Notes: generated by a model not told the origin, from the letters alone. Positions 7,601 through 17,201 are shown, counted from the stretch's first letter. The stretch: 64,000 nucleotides of DNA from Cyanobacteria bacterium SZAS-4 (GCA_018266255.1 JAFEAT010000015.1:235681-299680); one strand, 5' to 3'. A program made the numbers and translations.

Positions 7601-8839
7601 ATGAGTCTCGACAAGAACGACCTCCGCATCGGCGAATTGCTGATCCAAGCAGAAATTCTCACGCAGAAAGATCTGGATGAGGCGATGAAAACGGCGCGCT
7701 CAACGGGTCTTCCGATTGGCCGAGTGTTGATTATGGCGGGCTTCCTTAGCGAAGGACAGTTTCAAGCGTCTGTACAAGCTCAATCGCTGCTTCGCGACAA
7801 CATTTTGCCGCTGGAAATTGCGATAAAGGCGCTGTCGCATCTAGCCGACAATGAGGCTTCATTCGATGACAGCCTCAAGGCGATCGGTTGGAGTAGCACT
7901 GAAGATAAAGAGTCGAACAAGCTTGGAGAGTTGCTGTTGGACTCGCATATTCTTCCACAAGATCAGCTCGAAACAGCGATGAAAACTAGTCAGGCAACGG
8001 GATTACCGTTAGGTCGCTTGCTCATATCATTGGGTTCGTTGACCGATGAGTTGTTGGCCACGGCGCTCAATGCGCAGTCTTTGGTGCGTGCAGGCAACAT
8101 TTCGCGCGCGCAGGCGACTCAGGGTCTGTTTGCCGCTCACCTGCGTCAAGCACCGCTCGAGGAGCAGAACAACGAGCCCCTACGCTTGCGAGGACCGCAC
8201 CGAACGTCTATCCGGTTAGGTGAATTACTTGTCAGCGCAGGCTTGCTCACGCATCTTGAAGTTGGACAAGCATTGCAGGCTGGGCTGATTCAAGAAAAGT
8301 GGATCGGCCAAGCTTTAGTGGAAGCTGGACGGCTGACAGAACGGTTACTTGCTGATGCTCTCGCCATTCAGGAGATGGTGGCAAACGAAACCTTAACTGC
8401 AGAACAGGCCTTTAAATGTTTGAAAAAATTGCAGGCATCAGACCAGAAACTAGCTGAAGTCGTGGCGATGATGGAAATTCCGGCAAGTGAATTCAAATCG
8501 CAGGTTCGATACCACGAACTTTTAAGAGTTGCTGGAATCATCGGACAGCCTGAAATTGAGTCGATTCAAGCAGAGATCGCAAAGGCGAACTCTCCAAACT
8601 TTCAAGACGCCTTCAACATTGGGCAGGTGCTCCTGGACAAAGGTGTGCTGACTGAACGAACTTTTTATGGCTCTCTGCGTTGTTTTTTCTTACTCGCCAT
8701 CGGTTGGCTGAACATGCAGCAAGGTATCATCGCGCTCAATCTATTTCACCACAGGCAGTGCACTTTTGATGAAGTGCTGCAGGAGTTGAATTGGACTGTG
8801 CGTACACACGTGCGACAACCCGCCTCAATTGCCAGCTAG
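7601..8839 (+). CDS. Tandem MshEN-like (GspE N-terminal-like) repeat protein, copy 2
   Basis: 412 residues, a full-length paralogue of the preceding gene with the same module order: about residues 7-62 (RIGELLIQAEIL ... LPIGRVLIMAG), 105-160 (KLGELLLDSHIL ... LPLGRLLISLG), 205-262 (RLGELLVSAGLL ... WIGQALVEAG) and a diverged fourth around 300-375. Both end in a similar Trp-containing helical segment (NMQQGIIALN and ELNWTVRT). AAGGATCA precedes the ATG. No signal peptide, TM segment or Walker motif, so it should be cytoplasmic. A role as a c-di-GMP-responsive or partner-binding scaffold is inference from the domain. Tandem duplication with strong divergence suggests distinct roles. Confidence 0.82.
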   Translation: MSLDKNDLRIGELLIQAEILTQKDLDEAMKTARSTGLPIGRVLIMAGFLSEGQFQASVQAQSLLRDNILPLEIAIKALSHLADNEASFDDSLKAIGWSSTEDKESNKLGELLLDSHILPQDQLETAMKTSQATGLPLGRLLISLGSLTDELLATALNAQSLVRAGNISRAQATQGLFAAHLRQAPLEEQNNEPLRLRGPHRTSIRLGELLVSAGLLTHLEVGQALQAGLIQEKWIGQALVEAGRLTERLLADALAIQEMVANETLTAEQAFKCLKKLQASDQKLAEVVAMMEIPASEFKSQVRYHELLRVAGIIGQPEIESIQAEIAKANSPNFQDAFNIGQVLLDKGVLTERTFYGSLRCFFLLAIGWLNMQQGIIALNLFHHRQCTFDEVLQELNWTVRTHVRQPASIAS

Positions 8840-8845
8840 ATTTCT

Positions 8846-9481
8846 ATGTTCAATGTTTGCCCTGGTTGCGGCGAATACAGCGATGACAAACAAGTTATCA
8901 CCAAGAGTGGTGGCACATTCGCGGTCTGCGAAGCCTGCAATTATCAACATCCATTTAAGAGGCTGCCGCTGCTTGTTGTGACAGGTGCGAGTGGAACAGG
9001 AAAAACAACTGTCGCGTTGAGGTTGCCTACGGTGGTGACAGACTGCGTCTGCATGGAAAGCGATATTCTCTGGCAAGACGTCTTTAACAAACCTGAAGAA
9101 GATTTCAAAACATACCGAAATTTGTGGCTGCGTGTAGCAAAGAATATCGCTCAAAGCGACAGACCAGTGGCTCTGATCGGCTCGTCAACACCTGGACAGT
9201 TCGAAAAGTGCGCCGAAAGCCGCTATTTCAGCAAAATCCATTATTTGGCGTTGGTGTGCAACGAAGCTGAACTGGTGAAACGCCTGAAAGCAAGACCATC
9301 ATGGCGCAGTTCTGGCTCTGAGGAATCCCTGGAAAAAATGGTCAATTTTAATCAATGGTTGATTGAAAACGCGGCCAAAACGCGACCAGTCATGACGCTG
9401 CTAGATACTAGCGATCAGACGATCGATGAGACGGTCGCAGATACAAAATCGTGGATCGAACGCAGCCTGCGAGCGTTTTAA
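8846..9481 (+). CDS. Zinc-ribbon P-loop kinase-like protein
   Basis: 211 residues. The N-terminus has a CPGCG ... CEAC zinc ribbon (residues 5-33), then a P-loop GASGTGKTT at about 46-54, followed by a kinase-like fold with an acidic ESDILWQD segment and a lid-like region with basic residues (KRLKARPSWRSS). This arrangement resembles small-molecule or nucleotide kinases of the AAA_18/AAA_33 type. The substrate is not evident. It begins 6 bp after the second MshEN-like gene, so it is probably co-transcribed; no strong ribosome binding site precedes the ATG. It might supply or sense a nucleotide for the neighbours, but that is speculative. Confidence 0.75.
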   Translation: MFNVCPGCGEYSDDKQVITKSGGTFAVCEACNYQHPFKRLPLLVVTGASGTGKTTVALRLPTVVTDCVCMESDILWQDVFNKPEEDFKTYRNLWLRVAKNIAQSDRPVALIGSSTPGQFEKCAESRYFSKIHYLALVCNEAELVKRLKARPSWRSSGSEESLEKMVNFNQWLIENAAKTRPVMTLLDTSDQTIDETVADTKSWIERSLRAF

Positions 9482-9543
9482 GACTTCGGTACCGGGCTCG
9501 TCGTTATGGGTATAGATACCATACCGCACGAACGGAGCCGACC

Positions 9544-10014
9544 ATGCCAAACTCCAACAAAACGACGAAACGCGCACTGAGATACCAATACGAGCAAGAC
9601 TGGCGCGCAGCCTTGTTGGAATTAAACGCAGCTATCGATGAAGATCCCGACTATTGGCACGGATACTGGATTAGAGGCTCTGTGAATGCATCAATGGAAA
9701 ACTATCTCGAGGCTATCGCCGACTTCACTAAAGTGCTGCAACAGCCTAACCGGCTAAATAGCCGCAATAAAACAGACTTGCTCCTGAGAATTGCCGCATA
9801 CGCAACAAAACTTGCAGAGATGCAAAAGTCTGTACCTGCCGGGAAACAGCAAAGCAAATGTGTCGTCACATTCATTCCATCGAAAGCTGGAAGAATTGCA
9901 CAACTTGGAAAATTTCTGTTCGATGCTCATGATATTGCTAAACTCAATCAGTTAATTGCCAAAGGCGCTGTTAAGGGGTCAACGGTTCGAGAGCTGACTA
10001 CGCGGAAACCTTAG
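9544..10014 (+). CDS. Small TPR-like protein
   Basis: 156 residues from ATG 9544, which is preceded by ACGGAG; an in-frame upstream start at 9451 would overlap the kinase-like gene and encode an Arg/Tyr-rich stretch unlike a real N-terminus. About residues 15-75 form a TPR-like pair (YEQDWRAALLELNAAIDEDPDYWHGYWIRG then YLEAIADFTKVL written here as separate helices). The C-terminal half is basic, without a recognised motif. Cytoplasmic, function unknown. A separate promoter is plausible in the 62-bp gap. Confidence 0.7.
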   Translation: MPNSNKTTKRALRYQYEQDWRAALLELNAAIDEDPDYWHGYWIRGSVNASMENYLEAIADFTKVLQQPNRLNSRNKTDLLLRIAAYATKLAEMQKSVPAGKQQSKCVVTFIPSKAGRIAQLGKFLFDAHDIAKLNQLIAKGAVKGSTVRELTTRKP

Positions 10015-10066
10015 AAACGCGGCGAACGTAATCCAAGCGGCAACTGATTGACAGAGATAGCGGATC

Positions 10067-10987
10067 ATGAATAAGCAGACACTGCCAAGTTTGATCGATC
10101 ACTTCGGAATCGACGAAGTTTTGGTTTTCAGCGAAAACGATCACGGAGCGATCAAAGCAACGGTCAATACACCGACGTGTTCAGCCGAGGTGTATATGCA
10201 AGGAGCGCACCTCACGCGGTGGCAACCGGCAAACCAAAATCCTGTGCTTTTTCTCAGCGAGCGTTCAGCATTCGAGCAGGGAAAGGCAATTCGCGGCGGC
10301 GTACCGCTTATCTTCCCATGGTTTGGCGCTCACAAAAGTGCATCAGACAGTTCGGTCGAATTTCCATCACATGGGTTTGCACGAACATCGAATGATTGGT
10401 TGCTGGTTGGAGCTGGCCGAAGCAAAGATGATTTTATGATGACGTTTGAATTGACCGAAAGCGAGCAATCGAGAACTTTTGGATACGACAACTTCAAAGT
10501 GACTTACAAAATCGCAGTGGGCGAAGAACTCGAGTTAGAGCTGATTGTCGAGAATCATTCGAGCGAAGCAATGCAAATTGAAGAAGCATTCCATACTTAT
10601 TTTGCAGTTAGTAATGTCGAGAAGATTTCGCTGATCGGATTAGTCGACACAGAATATTTGGATAAGACAGACAACTTTAATCGCAAAAAACAAATTGAGA
10701 AAGTCCTGCAATTTTCAGGAGAAACGGATCGCCCTTATCTCAACAGCGAATCCGCTGTTCAAATTGAAGACCCCGACTGGAAGCGAAAAATTCTTGTAGA
10801 TAAGCTAAATTCACAATCGACAGTTATATGGAATCCGTGGAAAGAACAGACTGCGAAACTCTCTGACATGGAGCCAAATGGATGGCAACAAATGGTGTGC
10901 GTTGAAACAGCAAATTTAGGAGAAAACGCAATTACTATCCCAGCGGGAAAACATCATGCCATGCACGCACGGATTCGTTTAACGTGA
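10067..10987 (+). CDS. yeaD: D-hexose-6-phosphate mutarotase (YeaD-like aldose 1-epimerase)
   Basis: 306 residues, the family length. The enzyme interconverts the alpha and beta anomers of hexose 6-phosphates in the cytoplasm. Family marks are IRGGVPLIFPWFG near residue 82, HGFAR (first active-site His) near 104, EEAFHTYFAV (second His) near 180, and CVETAN near the C-terminus, carrying the catalytic Glu. The position of the phosphate-binding Arg is conserved in the HGFAR segment. It is transcribed alone; the following 237 bp hold a small hairpin (CCTAC-CAAGT-GTAGG, near 11000) but no gene. Confidence 0.92.
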   Translation: MNKQTLPSLIDHFGIDEVLVFSENDHGAIKATVNTPTCSAEVYMQGAHLTRWQPANQNPVLFLSERSAFEQGKAIRGGVPLIFPWFGAHKSASDSSVEFPSHGFARTSNDWLLVGAGRSKDDFMMTFELTESEQSRTFGYDNFKVTYKIAVGEELELELIVENHSSEAMQIEEAFHTYFAVSNVEKISLIGLVDTEYLDKTDNFNRKKQIEKVLQFSGETDRPYLNSESAVQIEDPDWKRKILVDKLNSQSTVIWNPWKEQTAKLSDMEPNGWQQMVCVETANLGENAITIPAGKHHAMHARIRLT

Positions 10988-11224
10988 GTTCTGACCCCCT
11001 ACCAAGTGTAGGAATGGGGATGTTTGAGCTTTTGGTACTAAGAATTCGTAGCGAAACTTGGTAATGGGCAGTCAGCGAGTCACTCTTTGTGAGTATCAAA
11101 CGTGAAGTGAGGCTGAAAACCCGTTGATATCAAGACAATCTATAACCTTATGGGTGATGGATGTTTCAGGCTAATTCGGCAATGATCGAAATGGCTATCG
11201 CCGCTGTGTCGAATTGGAGTGTCC

Positions 11225-11638
11225 ATGCAACCTCAAAAGGTCCTGTTCGTAGATGATGACCCAAATATTAGGCGCATTGCCCAGATAGTGCTTAGCAACA
11301 TTGGCAAATACGATGTACTACTGGCTTGTTGCGGCTCTGATGCTCTTTCACTGGCACAACAAACCAAGCCAGATTTGATTTTAATGGACGTCATGATGCC
11401 CGACATGGATGGTCCAACGACTCTCGTCAAACTAAGAGAGATGAATGGTTTCAACGAAGTACCAGTTATTTTTGTCACGGCAAAAGTTCAAAAACACGAA
11501 CTACATATTTACACTCAAAATGGAGCTTTGGGCGTCATAACCAAGCCGTTCGACCCAATGAACTTATGCGCCGACATTGACGCGCTACTCCACAGCTCAG
11601 TATCAGGGGGTCAACCGAACATGAAGGTGCAGTGTTGA
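11225..11638 (+). CDS. Stand-alone response regulator receiver domain
   Basis: 137 residues from ATG 11225, preceded by GGAG at 6 nt; an in-frame GTG lies two codons upstream. It is one CheY-like receiver: acidic pocket DDD at residues 10-12, phospho-acceptor D55 in LILMDVMMPDMDG, Thr in VTAK, and Lys in TKPFDP. There is no output domain, so it should act through protein contact, possibly as the partner of the hybrid kinase two genes downstream. Its stop overlaps the start of the thioredoxin-fold gene, indicating one operon. Confidence 0.92.
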   Translation: MQPQKVLFVDDDPNIRRIAQIVLSNIGKYDVLLACCGSDALSLAQQTKPDLILMDVMMPDMDGPTTLVKLREMNGFNEVPVIFVTAKVQKHELHIYTQNGALGVITKPFDPMNLCADIDALLHSSVSGGQPNMKVQC

Positions 11639-12261
11639 ACAACATCGCCATGATTAGTGCAACCCTCGCCTGGATCGGAATGATCGTGATCGGCACCACT
11701 ATAAGTGCGACCTACGAAAACAGACCTGGCGACCAGGGATACGCACCGACTTTTGCAGTCTCAAAACATGATGTCGAACAAGCAAAAGTATCGAAGACAA
11801 AGTTTCACATCATTATGTTCGTACATCCCAAGTGCCCGTGCAGCAGAGCTTCTATCTCAGAGCTGCGCAATTTGATGGAAACCTTTCCATCTCTAAAGGC
11901 GACAGTCTTTTTCTATAAGCCAGCTACAGCCAAGAGTGGATGGGAAAAAACCGAACTCTGGAAAACAGCTTCGGCGGTTGAAAACATTACCCCGCAAATT
12001 GACATCGATGGACAGAAAGCCAAGTCATATCGCGTGGTCACATCAGGAGAAGTGTTGCTCTACGATGCTTCTGAGCGACTGGTGTTCAGTGGCGGAATAA
12101 CCGGGGCCCGGGGGCACGTTGGTGACAACCTTGGTGAGGACACGATCGAAAAGATATTGACCAAACATTTCAACACCGCAGGACAAAAATTCAGTGCGCC
12201 GGTTTTTGGTTGTCGAATCATGAAAGATGGCACCCAGGTCTGTAGCGCCAAAAGTCTATAA
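11632..12261 (+). CDS. Membrane-anchored thioredoxin-fold protein (RedB-like)
   Basis: 209 residues starting GTG-TTG at 11632 and overlapping the upstream stop; AAGG lies just before. An N-terminal hydrophobic helix (about residues 5-27) should anchor it, with the rest outside. The core is a thioredoxin-like fold with the motif HPKCPCSRASISEL: a CxC-Ser arrangement instead of CxxC. Similar CPC motifs occur in so-called RedB proteins, from memory. Two further cysteines (FGCRI and VCSAKSL) lie at the C-terminus and could form a second redox pair. It sits between a receiver and a hybrid kinase, so a redox input to that signalling system is possible but unproven. Confidence 0.75.
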   Translation: MLNNIAMISATLAWIGMIVIGTTISATYENRPGDQGYAPTFAVSKHDVEQAKVSKTKFHIIMFVHPKCPCSRASISELRNLMETFPSLKATVFFYKPATAKSGWEKTELWKTASAVENITPQIDIDGQKAKSYRVVTSGEVLLYDASERLVFSGGITGARGHVGDNLGEDTIEKILTKHFNTAGQKFSAPVFGCRIMKDGTQVCSAKSL

Positions 12262-12380
12262 ATTCAAGGCTTCAACAGAAAACGCTTTAACAGTTTAAAA
12301 GTCACACTTTCAGGTCATTCCATGAAACTGATGTTTCCGCATTTCACACATCGTAGGGACAAAAACAGTCCCCGCGGGTG

Positions 12381-14717
12381 ATGTTCGCCACAGTTGTTGC
12401 GGTTCATAGTAGTTGTAGCAGTGCAAATAGGGTCAAACATTTGTATTCAGCAAGCGACAATCTAGTCACCGAACGAAGAGCGGAATATCTCTTTGAAGAA
12501 GACCGCTCAGACTTATTTAAGCGCGTCGACAAGCTGTTTCTTGTGCTGTTATATTTTGAATGGGCATTGGCGACAGTGATAGCATTTGCCCTCTCTCCAC
12601 AGACGTGGGAGGGTCCACAAGCATCGGTGCACTTCCATGTCGTCGAAGCGTTCCTATTCGGTGGAGCACTGATCAGCCTGCCGACAATCGCAGTCATCCA
12701 GAGCAGTGGAAAAACTCTAACCAGGCACATCTTAGCAATTGCGCAGATGGTCATGTGCGGTCTACTAATTCAATTTACTGACGGTCGCATCGAATCGCAC
12801 TTCAGTATCTTTGGCTCTCTTGCATTTCTAGCGTTTTATCGTGACTGGAAAGTGCTGATAACGGCATCACTGGTAGTGGCGCTCGATCACTTCTTCCGCG
12901 GGGCATTTTGGCCGCAATCCGTATTCGGTGAAATTACGACGACCCCATGGCGTACAGTCGAACATACCGCTTGGGTCATTTTTGAAGACCTATTTTTGAT
13001 ACCAGCCTGTCTCCAGAACGTCCAAGAGATGCGCAGCATTGCCTACAGACAGGCGCTGTTAGAAGCTGCCAATATATCGATTCAAAGAGACAACGAGGCG
13101 AAAATGCACGCATTAGTCGACGGTGCAGTTGACGGCATTGTCACACTCGACGAAGAAGGAATGATAGAGTCACTCAACAAGGCTTTCGCCCGTATGTTTG
13201 GCTATTCCGAAAAGGAACTTCTCGGCAAGGATGCAGCATTTTTATTCGATAGCCTCGACTTAAAAACACTTTTGGAAAGCTCTAGAACCGTTTCAAATTC
13301 GCCGCTAGAGATATTCATGAAACCTCGAGCTGGAAGCTTGATACCAGTCGAGATCAGCATCAGTGAAGTTCATTTGAACGAGCAAACATTCTACACCGCG
13401 ATTATCCGCGACATTAGTGAGCGCAAAGAAGTCGAATTGCGAGTCAGTGAGTTCTACTCAGTTGTGTCACACGAATTGCGAACACCGCTGACATCAATTC
13501 GCGGTGCGCTTGGTCTTGTTGAAGGAGGCATTGTCGGTGACGTGAGTCCCGAAGTACTTGAACTCATTACGATCGCTCGCAGCTGTTCCGACCGTCTGAT
13601 CAGATTGATCAACGATATACTTGACCTGCGCAAAATCGAAGCAGGAAAAATACAACTGCGACTAGCTCCAGTCAGACTGTCTGAAATTGTCGAAAAGACA
13701 GTGGCTGGTATCGACGGCTATTCAATCGAGAAAAATGTTTCTGTAGTTACTGCTGTAGATTTTGATGCGAACCTGGACGTCGATGCTGACCGCATCATCC
13801 AGGTGCTTACCAATCTTTTGTCAAACGCAATTAAGTTCTCGGATCCCGGTCAAACGGTAGAGCTGAAGGTCGTTCATACAGAGAGCGAGTGCATCAGAGT
13901 GAGCGTCATCGACCATGGAATCGGAATGGACGAAAGTGAACAGCCGAAGCTGTTTACTAAATTCCAACAGCTGGATTCATCAGACAGTCGAAAATCTGAA
14001 GGCACCGGATTAGGGTTGGCTATATCAAAGGCACTGGTCGAAAATCACGGCGGAACAATTGGATTCAATAGCAAGAAAGGAGCCGGAAGCGAATTCTGGT
14101 TCGAGTTACCGATGGCACTTTCACAGTTAGTTCCTCGTCAGGCAACCAAGGCCGACCCTGACACCGCATCCGATGCCAACATCAGAAATAGCCAAATTCT
14201 GCCGATAACCGATTCGAAGTCAAACGGCGAAGAGAACAAAAAGCGCAAGAGAAAAAAAAGGGCTCCTAAAAGTTCTTCTAGCAAAAGCAGGGCGGAGTCA
14301 GTCAAATGTCGACCAAGTGTACTGATTATCGAAGACGACGATGACACCAGAAAAATTGTTGGAGCCCAGCTAAGGTCGATCGATCTCGAGTGCATTGAAG
14401 CAAACAATGGTGCTGTTGGCGTAGAGATGGCTCAGTCTTTCATGCCAGATCTGATCGTGCTCGATTTAGGGTTGCCGCAATTCGACGGCTTTGAACTCGT
14501 CTCCATGTTACGCTCGGAAAAGGTCGGAAACACAGCGCTGCTCGTTTACACGGGGCGGGATCTCACTTACGACGAGCGCTCGATGCTTTCGTTAGGAACA
14601 ACAAAACACCTGACGAAATCAACATGCTCTATGAATGAATTTCTCACTTCAGTCAAAGAACTCTTGCTAATCGACAGTTCGCAGCCAGAAATCAAAGCCA
14701 ATGCGCCAGGTTGTTGA
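12381..14717 (+). CDS. Membrane-bound hybrid sensor histidine kinase with receiver
   Basis: 778 residues. Order: hydrophobic sensor region with about six TM segments (residues 45-215), PAS domain (about 238-355, GIVTLDEEGMIESLNKAF), HisKA with phospho-acceptor H364 in SHELRTPL, HATPase_c with N-box NLLSNAIKFS, G1 DHGIGM and G2 GTGLGLAISK, a basic Lys/Arg/Ser linker near 625-650, and a C-terminal receiver with phospho-acceptor D695 in LIVLDLGLPQFDG. All catalytic motifs look intact. GTG 12378 precedes the ATG. A GGGAC/GTCCC hairpin lies 20 bp upstream. The upstream receiver and thioredoxin-fold genes are probably functionally linked. Confidence 0.93.
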   Translation: MFATVVAVHSSCSSANRVKHLYSASDNLVTERRAEYLFEEDRSDLFKRVDKLFLVLLYFEWALATVIAFALSPQTWEGPQASVHFHVVEAFLFGGALISLPTIAVIQSSGKTLTRHILAIAQMVMCGLLIQFTDGRIESHFSIFGSLAFLAFYRDWKVLITASLVVALDHFFRGAFWPQSVFGEITTTPWRTVEHTAWVIFEDLFLIPACLQNVQEMRSIAYRQALLEAANISIQRDNEAKMHALVDGAVDGIVTLDEEGMIESLNKAFARMFGYSEKELLGKDAAFLFDSLDLKTLLESSRTVSNSPLEIFMKPRAGSLIPVEISISEVHLNEQTFYTAIIRDISERKEVELRVSEFYSVVSHELRTPLTSIRGALGLVEGGIVGDVSPEVLELITIARSCSDRLIRLINDILDLRKIEAGKIQLRLAPVRLSEIVEKTVAGIDGYSIEKNVSVVTAVDFDANLDVDADRIIQVLTNLLSNAIKFSDPGQTVELKVVHTESECIRVSVIDHGIGMDESEQPKLFTKFQQLDSSDSRKSEGTGLGLAISKALVENHGGTIGFNSKKGAGSEFWFELPMALSQLVPRQATKADPDTASDANIRNSQILPITDSKSNGEENKKRKRKKRAPKSSSSKSRAESVKCRPSVLIIEDDDDTRKIVGAQLRSIDLECIEANNGAVGVEMAQSFMPDLIVLDLGLPQFDGFELVSMLRSEKVGNTALLVYTGRDLTYDERSMLSLGTTKHLTKSTCSMNEFLTSVKELLLIDSSQPEIKANAPGC

Positions 14718-14727
14718 CATTTTGCAG

Positions 14728-14756
14728 CTGGGTCTACAGGCACCCTCAGTTTTAAA
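14728..14756 (+). terminator. Weak terminator between convergent genes
   Basis: CTGGGT and ACCC-T-CAG form a bulged stem followed by TTTTAAAA, in the gap between the hybrid kinase and the convergent YfhO-like gene. Confidence 0.35.
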
Positions 14757-14804
14757 AACTTTGCCTCTACCAACACGAATTTGTTTAACAGCTTCTTACT
14801 GTCT

Positions 14805-17189
14805 TCACCAACTAGGATTTGTTTTCACAAACCGACTTAAGATCATAAATCCAGCGGTTGTAAGAGATGCGAAAAATAGCATCAAACCAACAAACCATGA
14901 GACGGGACGATAGCGGAAAACAACTCGGTGTTCACCCGGGTTCAGAAGCACCGCGCGCATGACTCCGTCAGCTAGATAGACTGTGGTTGGTTTACCATTA
15001 TCAAATGCTTCCCAGCCAGGGTAGAATCCGTCCGTTATAACAAGCGCTGATGGGGCTCCGGCATTTGCGTTGATTTTAATGTATTCGTTTTGATCGACTT
15101 CCACTTCAGCGTAGTTGCTGAGAATTTTTGCTGGTGCAGATGTTGTTGGTTCTGGTTGCGTTCCGACTACGATGACGTCGTGCGTCGGATCATATTCATT
15201 AGTGTCAGAGCGGTTGATGAACTTGAGCGCAGCATCGCGGGTCGGCAAAAACTTCAAGTTTTGAATTACCGATACACGCGGTCGAATGTGCACGATGGTG
15301 TAGAGCCGAATATTCAGAACTGGATCTTCTTTGAGAACTTCAAAGTAACGTTTATCCAGAACTGGAACGGGTGTCCATGTTCCATCGTCAGACTGCGTTT
15401 CCATCATAGTTTCGACGTAAGCTGTGCTGGTCGCCTGACAATATCGATAGAGCGGAACATCCGACTTTCCCAGAGGATGTTGCACCGAAGTCAGCGAAGA
15501 GCGCGGCAGCAAGCCAGTGTCTATGAAAAGCGAATTCCAGGTCGGAATGATGCTGATACCATTGCTCGACTGGATGTGTGCGTCAATAGTGGTATTCGGT
15601 CGAAGAATTTGTCTGCAATAACCTGAGAACTTTTCGTCCAAATCATTGTTCGAAGAATTGACTAACGATTTTGGTACCACCAGAGAATTATCGACCAAAG
15701 ACAATACACGGAAGTTCTGCGGACCGAGCTGACAGTGACTTTTAATCAGCTCCGAGACCGTTGATGTTTGTCTATAAAACTGCGCTGGAGCTAGCGGAGT
15801 CAAAAGTGTTTTGTCGTTCAAAACAAAACTCGCAGTAACAACGGCAAGCAATACAATCTCTGTGAACCGATTTTTCAGGAGTAAAATCGCAGCGGTAATC
15901 AAACCACCCAGAGCAGAAAGCATCAGTCCCTTCATTAGCACATGATGACTTGGAGTAAGAGTCTGCACATTCGTGTTCACGACTTGCGATGCGAGCAGAA
16001 TCATCGTCCAAAACACGACAAGACTGAAGACATTGGAACGTTTTGCGACTCCACTAAAAACAGATCTCCAACCATTGGCGGCCATGACTAGCAAACCGAG
16101 CAGTGCAAAAATCGCTAATTTGATCGGATAGCGCAAGACATTCTGTTTATCGATGAGCTCACCAACAGGTCCAAACTGACCCAGAGCGGCAATTACGGAT
16201 AGAAAAACCAACGCTAGCCAAGGTAAGCTGTGCTTCCAATTCTTGGGCAGCGATAGCGCCGCTAACGTCAGCACGGGAGCTCCAACAAACAGCGAAGTGA
16301 TATAAGGAAGTGAACCGGGATAGGTGACGAGATCAACGGGGCTGAGCATATTGATGTGTCCGAACGGTTGCGTGATCAACAACGTCAGCCAGTCGACCAA
16401 ACCAGCGCTCCAGAAGCTGCTTTTCAGAACACTGAACTGCAAGGCTGTAGGACTGTTCAGAACCAACTCGATTAATGGAATGTATCCAAATGACGCAAAT
16501 CCGACTGCAATGATAAATGCAGCCGCCACCATGAACGGTGCTCTCAGTCGCAACGAACCCAAGTCACTGATGAAGTACGCAAGATAAAGAACACACGCTC
16601 CGACTGAAATCTCAGGACGACCGGCGCTGAATTGTAATCCCATAAACACAGAAAGCAAGCCACATTGCCACCACTTGGGCGACGAGCAAATCAAATCTAA
16701 CATCAGCAATGTTGCAGGAATCCAAGCCGCCGATGCCATCAACAACAGGTTGATCGAACATCCGAACATGTACCCGCACAACATGTAGCCCAATCCAAAA
16801 AACACAGCTGCCATAAAATTTACCGGCTCAAATCGATAAGATTTAAGCTGCCATAAAAATCCTCCCACTCCCGCAAGCAGCAAGTGGATGAATATGAACA
16901 AACCTGTGGCCACACCGAACGGCAACCCGAGACCGATTGCTGATGGGAAGTACACCATCGGCCAGGTAACGGCGATTTGCGGCACTCCATTTAGAACCCA
17001 CGGATTCCACAACGGAAACTTGCTGTTGTGCTGCCAGAACTCGCTGATGAACGTCGCGGCGGGTTCATTGTTGTAGGTGATATCGGCAAGAAAGGGCGTT
17101 TTTCCAAAAAACAAAAGCGGGCTCAAAAGCCCGATGGAAACAGCGCAGTAAAAAATTACAACAAGCGCAATGGCGCGGCGCTGATTCAC
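14805..17189 (-). CDS. YfhO-like integral membrane protein
   Basis: 794 residues, with about 12-13 TM segments in the first 460 residues, then a soluble extracytoplasmic region of about 300 residues and a final TM helix. The C-terminal beta-rich domain (ITDGFYPGWEAFDNGKP, NPGEHRVVFRYRP) is the YfhO signature. Members are GT-C-like proteins implicated in glycosylation of teichoic or other envelope polymers. The N-terminal LADITYNNEP region carries acidic residues of the type seen in the first loop of GT-C enzymes. The GTG start at 17189 has a weak site and depends on the 37-residue gene 12 bp upstream. Confidence 0.85.
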   Translation of the reverse strand: MNQRRAIALVVIFYCAVSIGLLSPLLFFGKTPFLADITYNNEPAATFISEFWQHNSKFPLWNPWVLNGVPQIAVTWPMVYFPSAIGLGLPFGVATGLFIFIHLLLAGVGGFLWQLKSYRFEPVNFMAAVFFGLGYMLCGYMFGCSINLLLMASAAWIPATLLMLDLICSSPKWWQCGLLSVFMGLQFSAGRPEISVGACVLYLAYFISDLGSLRLRAPFMVAAAFIIAVGFASFGYIPLIELVLNSPTALQFSVLKSSFWSAGLVDWLTLLITQPFGHINMLSPVDLVTYPGSLPYITSLFVGAPVLTLAALSLPKNWKHSLPWLALVFLSVIAALGQFGPVGELIDKQNVLRYPIKLAIFALLGLLVMAANGWRSVFSGVAKRSNVFSLVVFWTMILLASQVVNTNVQTLTPSHHVLMKGLMLSALGGLITAAILLLKNRFTEIVLLAVVTASFVLNDKTLLTPLAPAQFYRQTSTVSELIKSHCQLGPQNFRVLSLVDNSLVVPKSLVNSSNNDLDEKFSGYCRQILRPNTTIDAHIQSSNGISIIPTWNSLFIDTGLLPRSSLTSVQHPLGKSDVPLYRYCQATSTAYVETMMETQSDDGTWTPVPVLDKRYFEVLKEDPVLNIRLYTIVHIRPRVSVIQNLKFLPTRDAALKFINRSDTNEYDPTHDVIVVGTQPEPTTSAPAKILSNYAEVEVDQNEYIKINANAGAPSALVITDGFYPGWEAFDNGKPTTVYLADGVMRAVLLNPGEHRVVFRYRPVSWFVGLMLFFASLTTAGFMILSRFVKTNPSW

Positions 17190-17201
17190 AATTTTGCCAT
17201 G

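Noticed and set aside
9451..9543. Upstream extension of the small TPR gene
   Set aside because: It overlaps the previous gene and encodes Arg/Tyr-rich sequence; the ATG at 9544 has a proper ribosome binding site.
10988..11224. Possible ncRNA in the gap after the mutarotase gene
   Set aside because: Only one short CCTAC/GTAGG hairpin was found, without a longer stem or a T-tract.
15090..15626. 178-codon plus-strand frame inside the YfhO-like gene
   Set aside because: Cys/Trp/Arg-rich shadow translation on the opposite strand of a well-supported gene.
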